The notes under the pieces were generated by a model that saw only the letters and a program-made list of their open reading frames with translations, was not told the DNA's origin and did no database searches. A program made the translations under genes and the position numbers. Shown here one piece after another: positions 1 through 7,468 of a stretch of 13,828 nt of DNA; position 1 is the first letter of the stretch, and the number at the start of each line of letters is the position of its first letter. The stretch comes from Bacteroidota bacterium (lineage in GTDB: Bacteria; Bacteroidota; Bacteroidia; Chitinophagales; Chitinophagaceae): the NCBI GenBank assembly GCA_023429985.1, contig JAEZCV010000108.1, positions 1 through 13,828 of the forward strand, written 5' to 3'.

Positions 1-2711
1 ACAGTGTCCGCCATGGCACCTTCGTAGTTAAAAATTTCTTCGGGTAATCCATCAACGGAATATTTTACAATAGAGCCGGTTTTAATTTTTCCATTCACAG
101 AAACCTCCTGCTTCACAGGAAGCAGCACCATATTCTTTTGCCGCAGTGTTAAAAGGTTATATCCTGAAACATCATTATAATCCTCCGGGTACCATTTTTT
201 TACATCTATAGTGTCCCCCGCACTATTTGAAGTCCTGGAAACGGCCAACATATAGCGCTCATTATAATAATAATCAATAGTTTGGGTAACGCTTGTTGTT
301 GCTATTGACTGAGTAGGTAGAAAATATTCGTTATAATAGGAATAAGGTCTAAACTGTTTAGGATCAAGGCCTACAACCTGGAAACTTTCCAGAAAAGGCG
401 CATGATAGTTATATTCTTCTGAAACAATTTGATAGTTACTGCCAGTTTTTTCATATATTTTTTTCCAAATCAGAACATTGTTCATCCATGGCTTTGTGGC
501 GACAGGTACACCATCATAATCAGTAAATTTAAAATCTGGCATATCACAGTAAAAACCATAATTGGTCTTAAAAGAAGTTTGCAGGCTATCGTAAAATTCA
601 TCCACAAATTGGTACCGTATAGTTGCCCCGTCAGTCGTTAACGGAACAATACTGCTGGAAACTGCACTCCTTCCCATAACAGATCCTGTAGAATCAAAAG
701 TACTTATTAAATGGACCGGGAAACCTGCCAGTACACCGGAACTGTGATAACCGTTTGGCCAAGTATATCGAAAACTACGTGATAACGAACCTTTAGCTTG
801 ATCATCACTAACTATTTTGGCGACCCGCAACCCACCAATTAAAAAATTGGCAGTATCAGGCGCTTCCCCCCATTTAAGTTCAATATTGAAACTTTCTACT
901 TCATCATTAGTTGTGCCATCTACAAAAACTTCAATTTTGTACAGAGAAGCAGGCAATTGTTCATAAAAACCATTTGTTGTAAGAATTACCTTTTCAAACA
1001 CGGTTGTGTCAGGCAAGCTTTTAATTTTTACTGTAAACAAACAAGAAGGAGTACTATACTCAAAATTACATGGTAGCGGCAAATTAGGTTTAATCCAAAC
1101 CTGTGTCAACGGATCTGTAACAGTGAAGGTTCTTGAGTAATATCTAGGATAAGGAGCTTGGGCCGAAAGGAAGGGATAAAATGTACTGTCTCTTTCAATC
1201 AAATCTGGCTGTTCAATACCCGCCTCATCATCCCAATACATTCCCCTTATAGCATTATTAGATTCATAAGAATATCTGGTTGTGCCTCCTGTAGGATATT
1301 TAATCTTTTCAATGAGTCCAGCCTTACAAAGTTCTTTATCAATGCGCCTGTCAGCTCCTGGAGTGTAGCCCTTTGGAAGGGCAGGCGAAATATATGATCC
1401 AATTCTAAACTTTTTTGGGAACCTGGGAAATAAAGTTGTTCCATTTTGCTTTCCATTGTAGTATCCCCAATAATCCTGTGAAGCAGATAATCGACTGGGA
1501 AGTGGAATTGAATTATAAGTAAATTCATAGGGAGGCAAAGAAAGTCCTGATGCCAGGTGATGTTCAGTAACAGAAGTAAGCATCAATCTTTTCCTCGCCT
1601 GACCTGCATACTGGTTAATACCCGTTAAGGCAATGCTATCGGCGCTAGTTGTATAATCATAATTTAAAAGAAAGGATTTTACTTCAAAATTATTGTTGTT
1701 ATACATTGTTATTGTATCTAACGAACTTCCTTTGCTGGCAACATCAAGACGAGTAGTAGAAGATCTTCTAAAATGGATTTCTCCATTATCAGCAATTATT
1801 TTCTTGAGTATTGGTTTCGTAAATGTTTGTATGTAAGTTGAAGAAACTGAATACCAATGTGTGTTCTCGTCATCGAACTCACGGGTTTCTTGTCCTCTTC
1901 CAAATTCCTTTACATCAAATTCCGACTCATAAATAAAACGCATAACCTTACCAGAAGGATCAGTAATCTCTGAAATTAAAAACCCGGTAATATCATTATT
2001 TCCATTATCAACAGGCGCTTGAATCAAACCATCAATTACCGCAATCGATTTATTGGATATCGAGATTTCTCTGCTTGAGGCATCTGCCCCAAAACTTAAT
2101 TTTATTCCATTAGGAAGGTACATTACCGCTCCACCTGAAGAAACTTCAATTTGAATTGGCTGATATGGCATCATAATAAATTTAGCCGAATCCTGATTCC
2201 AATAAAATTGACCAGAATATCCAAATGCGGAAAAACTATAAATATCAGGAGCGATATCCAATTGCTTTGAAGGATAAAGTACCAGTTCATAATTATACCT
2301 ACCATCGCTTCCTGGGGGTATGGAGTCGATATACTTTACTTGATTTTGAGGAATGCTATGCATATATCCATATGGATATTGATCATCAGGAAGTCCTCTA
2401 ATAATTCTGGATAAAGTAGGTCCTGTACTTAAATTCCAACCCAGTCCCACCCAGGTTGCCGCTTCCTCAACTCTAATTCCAGAAGCATTGTAGGATAAAG
2501 AAATAGGAACTTCAATAATTCCACTTCTGGCAGAAAACATGGGAATGCCAATTTGAGGAGTACCAGAGGTATAACTCATGGGTATATCAACATACTTGGC
2601 TAAGGCTGCAACTTCGGGAGAAGGTGGTCTTGCATTATGAAAATTCAACTGATCCTGTGCCTGAATCAAAACAGGCACCATAAAAAATACAAACAATAAG
2701 AGGTGGCGCAT
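1..2711 (-). CDS. Large secreted RHS/YD-type protein, C-terminus outside window
   Basis: An uninterrupted reading frame runs leftward from an ATG at 2709-2711 to the window edge, giving about 903 residues with no stop. Residues 1-20 form a signal peptide ending in a typical Bacteroidota IQAQ cleavage region. Residues 31-110 carry the hallmark opening of large Bacteroidota RHS/YD-like proteins: SPEVAALAKYVDIP, SGTPQIGIPMF, ISLSYNASGIRV, WVGLGWNLSTGPTLSRIIRG. The rest is beta-rich, aromatic and Asn/Thr-rich; SYDYT-like and YPTGGTTRYSYE-like strings resemble YD motifs, and YSVDGLPEEIFNYEG lies near the cut end. Such proteins are exported, often form a beta-cage shell, and may carry a variable C-terminal effector or sorting domain; that end is not visible. 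The gene starts 9 bp after the stop of the coiled-coil/barrel gene, so the two are probably co-transcribed. The family assignment is fairly sure; the function is unknown. Confidence 0.85.
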   Translation of the reverse strand, partial: MRHLLLFVFFMVPVLIQAQDQLNFHNARPPSPEVAALAKYVDIPMSYTSGTPQIGIPMFSARSGIIEVPISLSYNASGIRVEEAATWVGLGWNLSTGPTLSRIIRGLPDDQYPYGYMHSIPQNQVKYIDSIPPGSDGRYNYELVLYPSKQLDIAPDIYSFSAFGYSGQFYWNQDSAKFIMMPYQPIQIEVSSGGAVMYLPNGIKLSFGADASSREISISNKSIAVIDGLIQAPVDNGNNDITGFLISEITDPSGKVMRFIYESEFDVKEFGRGQETREFDDENTHWYSVSSTYIQTFTKPILKKIIADNGEIHFRRSSTTRLDVASKGSSLDTITMYNNNNFEVKSFLLNYDYTTSADSIALTGINQYAGQARKRLMLTSVTEHHLASGLSLPPYEFTYNSIPLPSRLSASQDYWGYYNGKQNGTTLFPRFPKKFRIGSYISPALPKGYTPGADRRIDKELCKAGLIEKIKYPTGGTTRYSYESNNAIRGMYWDDEAGIEQPDLIERDSTFYPFLSAQAPYPRYYSRTFTVTDPLTQVWIKPNLPLPCNFEYSTPSCLFTVKIKSLPDTTVFEKVILTTNGFYEQLPASLYKIEVFVDGTTNDEVESFNIELKWGEAPDTANFLIGGLRVAKIVSDDQAKGSLSRSFRYTWPNGYHSSGVLAGFPVHLISTFDSTGSVMGRSAVSSSIVPLTTDGATIRYQFVDEFYDSLQTSFKTNYGFYCDMPDFKFTDYDGVPVATKPWMNNVLIWKKIYEKTGSNYQIVSEEYNYHAPFLESFQVVGLDPKQFRPYSYYNEYFLPTQSIATTSVTQTIDYYYNERYMLAVSRTSNSAGDTIDVKKWYPEDYNDVSGYNLLTLRQKNMVLLPVKQEVSVNGKIKTGSIVKYSVDGLPEEIFNYEGAMADT

Positions 2712-2720
2712 TTTGTTGCT

Positions 2721-4139
2721 TTATTTCAAAGTATATCCAATTCTAAATACAATAGGTTGTGTTCTTGGAACTTGTTGGTAACTCAAAAAATCCCATAACA
2801 GCTTCATATCTCCCTTCACTTTTTTGGAAACGCTATATCTTTTAGAAAGACCAATCAATCCGCTTTTCTGCCAGGCACTGTAATTCTTTAAAGCATCGAT
2901 GGAATGGAATTCTGATCTGTAATTTTGCTCATAACCACCCGTGATAAAAAAGCTGCCTTTCAGTTTCATATCCATAAAAGATCGGAGCCCAATTCCCTGG
3001 TGTGTAAGGCTTATATTATCCCAGCCTCTTCCCCAACCAAGTTTGTATGATGCTCCTATTCCAATCCTGTTATGGTCGTCAATCTTATAGCCTATAGATA
3101 ACCCTATATCAGATGTAACTGGAAAGAAACTTCTTCCTTTTTGTGTTTGAATATTTAACCCATACTCCAGCCTTTGCAAAAAGCTTTTTGATTTCTGGTT
3201 ATTTGGTTTGAAACCATCAGGTAAGTCAAGGTCTTTTTGATTTCCAATAGTTCCAGCAGTTAAACTATTTGCCTTTTTCTTTAAAGCCATTAATTCTCCC
3301 TGTGCTGATTGAAGGTTTTGCGTGAGCATGCGCTGCGCAGAAGTCCCAGCACCAAACCTTGATGCCAGTTGCTGGTTAAGCACAGCTCTTGTTTGAAGAC
3401 CAGTAGTAGACCCACTTGAAGGATCTGCACCAGGCAATCTAAATATCGAACCTAGTAAAGAATTGTTTGCAAAAAATGATTTGAAGTCGGGTTGGCGTCT
3501 TACAAGTTCCAGTAGTTTAGCTTCCAGAGTTGAAGGATCTTCCCAAAGTTTATTATATACTTTAATCTGGGTTGAAAAATAGTATGCTTCTTTTTGAAAT
3601 GCTTTCAACTCCTTTACCATTCCGAGTTTATCCAAATGCTGCTTTAATAGCTTTTGTCTTGCTGCAACAAACTTTTTGATGTGGTCTGTCTGATTCAGTT
3701 TCTCCTGGATAATCTGATATTGCGAAAGCGTTGAATGCAGGGCAGGACTTTGTAGAGTTGAATTAGAATTTATAAAATTCAATGAGGTTGATAATGAATC
3801 AAGCTTGGAAGAATAAACAGATCGGAATTTAGAAGTGTTGGTAGGAACATTTTGAAGGTTTGCATACTGCTGATCTACATCTTGAAACAATTGCTTTGCA
3901 AGAACTGAATCCTTCTTCCATATCTTCTTCTTTAATTTTTGCTCCTGCTTTTGGAATTGCTTAAGTGCTGAAGTAGTATTCTTATCTAGTTTTTTCTCAA
4001 AATTATTATTACCCTTTTCAAGCTTCTTGAGAAAGTGTTTATCAATATTTTCCTCTTTCGATACCTTAATAGAATCTTGAGACCTTCCTATTATACAAAC
4101 AACCATGCACACAAAAAAAATCAAGAGTAGTCTATGCAT
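2721..4139 (-). CDS. Secreted coiled-coil protein with C-terminal outer-membrane-barrel-like domain
   Basis: Encodes 472 residues. Residues 1-21 are a signal peptide (MHRLLLIFFV..., cleavage near GRSQ-D). Residues 22-300 are Lys/Gln/Leu-rich and helical, with coiled-coil character strongest at about 30-90 and 140-215; a low-complexity PGADPSSGSTTG linker sits near 237-248. From about residue 325 the sequence alternates hydrophobic and polar residues with Gly and aromatics (GLSIGYKI, RIGIGASYKLGWG, GSFFITGGYEQNYR, KSGLIGLSKRYS) and ends FRIGYTLK, as outer-membrane beta-barrels do. I infer a periplasmic helical stalk attached to a small barrel. It lies directly upstream of the large RHS-type gene (9 bp apart), so a role in exporting or displaying that protein is plausible but unproven. 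No named family was recognised. The ATG at 4137-4139 gives a good signal peptide. Confidence 0.8.
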   Translation of the reverse strand: MHRLLLIFFVCMVVCIIGRSQDSIKVSKEENIDKHFLKKLEKGNNNFEKKLDKNTTSALKQFQKQEQKLKKKIWKKDSVLAKQLFQDVDQQYANLQNVPTNTSKFRSVYSSKLDSLSTSLNFINSNSTLQSPALHSTLSQYQIIQEKLNQTDHIKKFVAARQKLLKQHLDKLGMVKELKAFQKEAYYFSTQIKVYNKLWEDPSTLEAKLLELVRRQPDFKSFFANNSLLGSIFRLPGADPSSGSTTGLQTRAVLNQQLASRFGAGTSAQRMLTQNLQSAQGELMALKKKANSLTAGTIGNQKDLDLPDGFKPNNQKSKSFLQRLEYGLNIQTQKGRSFFPVTSDIGLSIGYKIDDHNRIGIGASYKLGWGRGWDNISLTHQGIGLRSFMDMKLKGSFFITGGYEQNYRSEFHSIDALKNYSAWQKSGLIGLSKRYSVSKKVKGDMKLLWDFLSYQQVPRTQPIVFRIGYTLK

Positions 4140-4498
4140 GGAAGTTTTGGTTTGTGATGAACTGAGAATTTAAATTATAAAAATGTTTGAATTGAAAATT
4201 TTTTTTATGCATTTATTTTTTGAAAGAATAAAAATTTAAAATTCACAACAAGGATATAGGTAGTAATACGGTTGTATAAGTCAGTTTTTTTGTTTAATGG
4301 TTTAATGCTAGACACCTGATTTTAGTAAAAGGTATAACCTACATAAAGGTTAAGTATTAGATTATAAGCCTTATGAAACAGAAATATTCTAAAGCACCAC
4401 TTACAAATCAGAAAAATACAAATTTGTACTACCCAGAATTCTTAATGCTATTTAATGCATTATAGAGCTAAAAGATGGGAGAGGTAACTAAAAAATTG
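4140..4498. other. A+T-rich gene-free spacer
   Basis: No reading frame worth calling, RNA gene or convincing promoter is visible. The stretch just upstream of the leftward coiled-coil/barrel gene (4140-4260) is very A+T-rich and must contain that gene's promoter, but no TTTG / TAnnTTTG pair with proper spacing was found on the minus strand. A perfect 12-bp palindrome (TACAAATTTGTA) lies at 4417-4428 and a 10-bp one (TAATGCATTA) at 4453-4462; both may be chance in A+T-rich DNA. Confidence 0.5.
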
Positions 4499-4539
4499 TC
4501 CACCTTCAGGACTTGAACCTGAGACCCTCTGATTAACAG
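4499..4539 (-). pseudogene. 3' half of tRNA-Asn (anticodon loop to acceptor end), candidate att site
   Basis: Read on the minus strand, this begins with a 7-nt anticodon loop CTGTTAA (anticodon GTT, Asn). The 3' side of the anticodon stem TCAGA, a GGGTC variable loop, and a perfect T arm follow (stem TCAGG/CCTGA, loop TTCAAGT), then an acceptor 3' strand AGGTGGA. The 5' half is absent: the bases before the loop do not pair with TCAGA and no D arm is present. The base after the acceptor strand is C, not the G expected as Asn discriminator. Breaks at the anticodon loop with the 3' half retained are the usual footprint of tyrosine-recombinase elements integrating into tRNA genes, so this is best read as an attachment-site remnant. 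It is not a functional tRNA. Confidence 0.75.
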
Positions 4540-4649
4540 CAGCAAGGGTTTTAGAGGATGAGATATTATTTTCCACCTTTTTGGGAACCTTTCAATTATG
4601 AATATTTTCTTGGAAACAAAATGGTGAAAACATAAAAAATAAGTTCCAA

Positions 4650-5021
4650 TTACTCGAATTTAATTTCTCCTTGTTGACCACAACCCTTCATTTTTGGCAC
4701 TCCGCCAAGTTTACCTGATAAATATTCCTTTTCAACCGAACTATCCCTCCTAACAGGAGTTTGTGCAGTATGCATCCGCCTGATTGCCGATTCACCAAAC
4801 TCATTCTTTTCTGCGAAATTTACTTGGTCTCTTCTAAGTTTTTTATTCAAGATTATTGTATTATGGGAAGTAAAAATCATTTGCGAACCAGATACATTTA
4901 ACTTACTGCTATTGTATAACTTAATAATCAATTCAAGTAATAAAGAATGAAATCTGGAGTCAATTTCATGATAGCAAGAGACATTATACCAAAATGCACT
5001 GATTGGATAAATAATTACGAA
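4650..5021 (-). pseudogene. C-terminal remnant of an AAA15/RloA-like ATPase
   Basis: An open frame of 123 codons ends at TAA 4650-4652 and is bounded upstream by an in-frame TAA at 5022-5024. It has no ATG; a TTG at 4929-4931 is the only internal start-like codon of note. About 18 codons in, YHEIDSRFHSLLLELI matches the Walker B and following helix of this ATPase family (usually DEID..LHP), with the first Asp of DEID replaced by His. QMIFTSHNTIIL is the switch/H-loop strand. LRRDQVNFAEKNEFGES and VRRDSSVEKEYLSGKLGGVP match the family's C-terminal region. The P-loop and the N-terminal two thirds are missing, so it cannot be a working ATPase. Relatives are often found in phage-defence loci (RloA/RloB type), so this looks like debris of such a locus. 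Family recognition is from motif memory. Confidence 0.72.
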
Positions 5022-5312
5022 TTATGGCTTGTCAATGGTAATAGGTGGTTATCCCCTTCAAAATCACATGTAGCGCATCAACTGTACCTTCCTTACCTTA
5101 AAAAAGCAGCTTAAAAATCATAGGCCAATTTCTCCCTTGTACTCTTCCAAAGTAATACAAAGTCATTTATTTCGGCTTTTATACAAAAATCCTTCATCTT
5201 TTTTCAACTTTCTCTATGCTAACAGTTCCTTTTAAATTTTTCGTACCCATTCCGTACCCAATTTTGAGGTGAAGGGTCTCTTTGGGTATTAAAGCTCTTT
5301 TTATCGCACAGC
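5022..5312. other. Gene-free debris next to the ATPase remnant
   Basis: No intact gene. On the minus strand an ATG at 5248-5250 opens 18 codons (MGTKNLKGTVSIEKVEKR) ending at TGA 5194-5196. The string resembles the start of arm-DNA-binding domains of Bacteroidota tyrosine recombinases, but is too short to call. Just upstream are two copies of the heptamer CGTACCC (plus strand, 5242-5248 and 5253-5259). Short open frames on either strand here carry no recognisable domain. Confidence 0.4.
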
Positions 5313-5349
5313 TATAAAATAAAATAGTGGCTTGAAAATCAAACCACTA
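5313..5349 (-). terminator. Rho-independent terminator of tRNA-Pro
   Basis: On the minus strand, 6 nt past the tRNA 3' end, an 11-bp stem (TAGTGGTTTGA pairing with TCAAGCCACTA, one G-T pair) closes a 3-nt TTT loop at 5325-5349. It is followed by TTTTATTTTAT. Stem strength, tight loop and U-rich tail make this a convincing intrinsic terminator. Confidence 0.85.
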
Positions 5350-5354
5350 CTTTG

Positions 5355-5428
5355 TCGGGTGGACTGGATTCGAACCAGCGACCCCTTGCACCCCATGCAA
5401 GTACGCTACCGGGCTGCGCCACCACCCG
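5355..5428 (-). tRNA. tRNA-Pro (anticodon GGG)
   Basis: Read on the minus strand this is a 74-nt cloverleaf. The acceptor stem is CGGGTGG/CCACCCG with discriminator A; the D arm begins GGCGCAGCCCGGTAGCG. The anticodon stem CTTGC/GCAAG encloses the loop ATGGGGT (anticodon GGG). The variable loop is GGGTC and the T arm is CTGG-TTCGAAT-CCAG. No CCA is encoded, which is common in Bacteroidota. Short open frames that cross it on both strands are artefacts. Confidence 0.97.
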
Positions 5429-5457
5429 AATCATCCAGGTTGCTTCTGAATGGGGTG

Positions 5458-5488
5458 CAAATTTAAGAAAATTTAGATTCCATCTCAA
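5458..5488 (-). promoter_or_regulatory. Bacteroidota-type promoter for tRNA-Pro
   Basis: On the minus strand a TTG (-33 element, 5486-5488) is followed after 20 bp by TAAATTTG (5458-5465), an exact match to the Bacteroidota -7 consensus TAnnTTTG. Transcription would begin roughly 20-25 nt before the tRNA 5' end, leaving a short leader. The promoter sits just after the stop of the upstream acetyltransferase gene, so the tRNA need not depend on read-through. Confidence 0.7.
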
Positions 5489-5492
5489 CCTC

Positions 5493-6038
5493 TTAAAGAA
5501 AAACATATTCCCTTTCCAACAAAGAAAAAACAAACGAGTCCTCAAACTTACCATTTATAAAATAATGCTCCCGCATTAGACCTTCCTTTACAAAACCCTG
5601 CCCTGAGAGAAGTTTTAAAGAAGCTTCGTTTGAAGGACTCACCATGGCTTCAATCCTTTTTAAATTCATGGAGCGGAAACCATAATCTAAAACTGCAGGC
5701 AGGGCCTCCGACATATATCCCTTTCTCTTGCCTGAATCGCTGCTGATCTGGTACCCAATTTCAGCCCTATAGTGCGTTTCATACCATGTATGATACCCGC
5801 ACCATCCTATTACCTTTCCGCTTGATTTTTCTACCAGTTGAAAAATTAAAACGGACTTTCTATACATTGACAAGCCCTGCTCATTTTTTTTGCGCTCTTC
5901 TTCCAATTCTTCTTCTGAAATACATCCAAAAAAATCAATCAATTGCCTGTTATCATAATTGCTGAATACATATTTATACACTTCCGGAGTAAGTCTCCTC
6001 AGGATTAACCTCTCGGTTTCCAGTAAAAATAGTTCCAC
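5493..6038 (-). CDS. GNAT family N-acetyltransferase (RimJ/RimL-like)
   Basis: Encodes 181 residues, a usual length for single-domain RimJ/RimL-type GNAT proteins, which transfer acetyl from acetyl-CoA to an amino group of a protein or small molecule. The opening LETERLILRRLT is typical of the group. Motif A, which binds the acetyl-CoA pyrophosphate, is at about residues 93-112 (EIGYQISSDSGKRKGYMSEA). Motif B is at 137-153 (NEASLKLLSGQGFVKEG). The substrate cannot be told from the sequence. The start is GTG at 6036-6038: no in-frame ATG lies between it and the upstream stop at 6060-6062, and the family's N-terminus aligns with this position. It reads toward the tRNA-Pro and is divergent from the dihydroorotase homologue. 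Confidence 0.88.
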   Translation of the reverse strand: MELFLLETERLILRRLTPEVYKYVFSNYDNRQLIDFFGCISEEELEEERKKNEQGLSMYRKSVLIFQLVEKSSGKVIGWCGYHTWYETHYRAEIGYQISSDSGKRKGYMSEALPAVLDYGFRSMNLKRIEAMVSPSNEASLKLLSGQGFVKEGLMREHYFINGKFEDSFVFSLLEREYVFL

Positions 6039-6060
6039 TTCCTTAGTCTGGTTTAATGCT

Positions 6061-6068
6061 CAAACTTA
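6061..6068 (-). promoter_or_regulatory. Possible -7 element for the acetyltransferase gene
   Basis: TAAGTTTG on the minus strand matches TAnnTTTG exactly and ends 22 bp before the GTG start. No TTG or TTTG is found at the expected -33 distance, so this is a tentative call. Confidence 0.35.
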
Positions 6069-6202
6069 TTGCATTTTCTTCCGGGTCACGGCTGTATTTT
6101 CTTTAAAATCCTTCAGATTCCTGGGTTTTGAATTTCTAAACATTAATTATCTCTTCTCTTTCTCTTTCGGTTTCTGTTTCTTTCTTTTATCTTCGCTCCT
6201 TA

Positions 6203-7459
6203 ATGGAAATCCTCTTAAGGCAAGCAATCATTATCGACCCCTCCTCGCCTTTTCATCTTCAATCCCAGGACATCCTTATCAGAGAAGGCATCATTCAGGA
6301 AATTGGCAGCATCAATGCTCCTCAAGCCCGCGTTATTGAGGTGAATGGAATGCATGTGGCGCCTGGTTTCACCGATATTTTCGCCCATTTCTGCGATCCG
6401 GGGTTTGAATTCAGGGAAACGATCAACTCAGGCTCCCAGTGTGCAGCCAGGGGTGGCTATACCGATGTAATGGTGCTTCCCAACACTGCTCCCGTCATTC
6501 ATAATAAATCGGGAGTGGAATATATTGTTCAGAGAAGTAAAAGCCTGCCGGTTCAAATCCATCCCATTGGCTCCGTTACCAAAAATGCCGAAGGAAAAGA
6601 ACTGGCCGAGATGTATGATATGCACGCCAGCGGTGCCGTTGCCTTCAGCGATGGAACATCAACCATTCAATCGCCTGGTGTTCTTTTAAAAGCCCTGCTC
6701 TACCTGAAAGCCATCGGCAAAACGCTGATCCAGCTGCCCGATGATCTTTCTATCAGTGCAACAGGGCTCATGAACGAGGGTGTTCTTTCCACCCGCCTCG
6801 GACTTCCCGGCAAACCACGTATTGCAGAAGAGCTGATGGTGCGCAGGGATATCGAACTTTCCAAATACACCGAATCTTCCATACATATCACCGGCATATC
6901 ATCATCAACTTCAATTGAATTAATTCGGGAAGCTAAAAAACAAGGCGTGCTTATAACAGCTTCTGTAACACCCTACCATCTTTTATTTACGGAAGATGAT
7001 CTGCAGCAATACGATACTAATTTAAAAGTAAATCCTCCCATAAGAACAAAGCAGGATCGAGATGCGCTTCGATCGGCTGTTTTGGATGGATCCATTGATT
7101 GCCTGGCCACGCACCACCTTCCACACGATACCGATCATAAAGTGGTGGAATTTGAATACGCCGGATATGGTATGACAGGACTGGAAACTGCATTTTCAAT
7201 TTTAATGCAGGCTATTCCCGAAATCAAACCGGAAAGAATGGTTGAACTGTTGTCGGCAAATCCGAGAAAAATATTCGGACTTCCACAGCCTTCTATTAAC
7301 ACAGGTGAAAAAGCCTGCATAAGTTTATTTAATCCTGATATGGAATGGGATTATAAAAACAGTTTTTCCAAATCAAAAAATAATCCTTTTCTTGGGAAAT
7401 CCTTAAAAGGAAAGCCATTAGGGATAATTAATAAAGACCAGTTATTTTTGAACGATTAA
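6203..7459 (+). CDS. Dihydroorotase homologue lacking catalytic residues (PyrX-like)
   Basis: Encodes 418 residues, the normal length of class I dihydroorotases (cyclic amidohydrolases of pyrimidine synthesis), and the whole fold is recognisable. PGFTDIFAHFCDPG is at residues 54-67, VTPYHLLF at 255-262, LKVNPPIRTKQDRDAL at 274-289 and GLETAFSILMQ at 326-336. However, key positions are changed. The metal-binding HxH is F60-A-H62, the usual Arg after it is Cys64, and the HAED-like ligand site is LPDD (178-181). The HIxH ligand site is HITG (Gly231), and the catalytic DHAPH is HHLPH (His304 for Asp). An active zinc enzyme is unlikely. By analogy with the inactive PyrC'/PyrX of Pseudomonas it could support aspartate carbamoyltransferase assembly, or have another role. 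The ATG at 6203 begins the family's MEILLRQAIIID strand. First gene of a tightly spaced group; the next gene starts 9 bp after the stop. Confidence 0.88.
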   Translation: MEILLRQAIIIDPSSPFHLQSQDILIREGIIQEIGSINAPQARVIEVNGMHVAPGFTDIFAHFCDPGFEFRETINSGSQCAARGGYTDVMVLPNTAPVIHNKSGVEYIVQRSKSLPVQIHPIGSVTKNAEGKELAEMYDMHASGAVAFSDGTSTIQSPGVLLKALLYLKAIGKTLIQLPDDLSISATGLMNEGVLSTRLGLPGKPRIAEELMVRRDIELSKYTESSIHITGISSSTSIELIREAKKQGVLITASVTPYHLLFTEDDLQQYDTNLKVNPPIRTKQDRDALRSAVLDGSIDCLATHHLPHDTDHKVVEFEYAGYGMTGLETAFSILMQAIPEIKPERMVELLSANPRKIFGLPQPSINTGEKACISLFNPDMEWDYKNSFSKSKNNPFLGKSLKGKPLGIINKDQLFLND

Positions 7460-7468
7460 TATTTTACT

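Noticed and set aside
1247..1528. 93-codon minus-strand frame and the plus-strand frames at 429-641 and 1158-1397
   Set aside because: They overlap the continuous RHS-type reading frame in other frames and show no protein-like features.
4417..4462. Palindromes TACAAATTTGTA and TAATGCATTA as operator sites
   Set aside because: Short and in A+T-rich DNA, far from any start codon, with no second copy; chance cannot be excluded.
4572..4579. Second TCCACCTT copy as the partner attachment site of the tRNA-Asn half
   Set aside because: Only 8 bp are shared with 4499-4506 and the T-arm sequence does not follow, so it is not a duplicated core.
4499..5050. A tRNA-Asn split by a group I intron in the anticodon loop
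   Set aside because: No matching 5' half (acceptor strand TCCACCT followed by a D arm) was found upstream on the minus strand, and no intron core was apparent; an attachment-site remnant fits better.
4968..5114. 48-codon open frame on the plus strand starting ATG at 4968
   Set aside because: It runs antisense across the ATPase remnant, has no recognisable motif, and lies in decayed DNA; most likely chance.
5339..5579. Open frames on both strands across 5339-5579
   Set aside because: Both translate the tRNA-Pro gene and its flanks; the tRNA structure explains the sequence.
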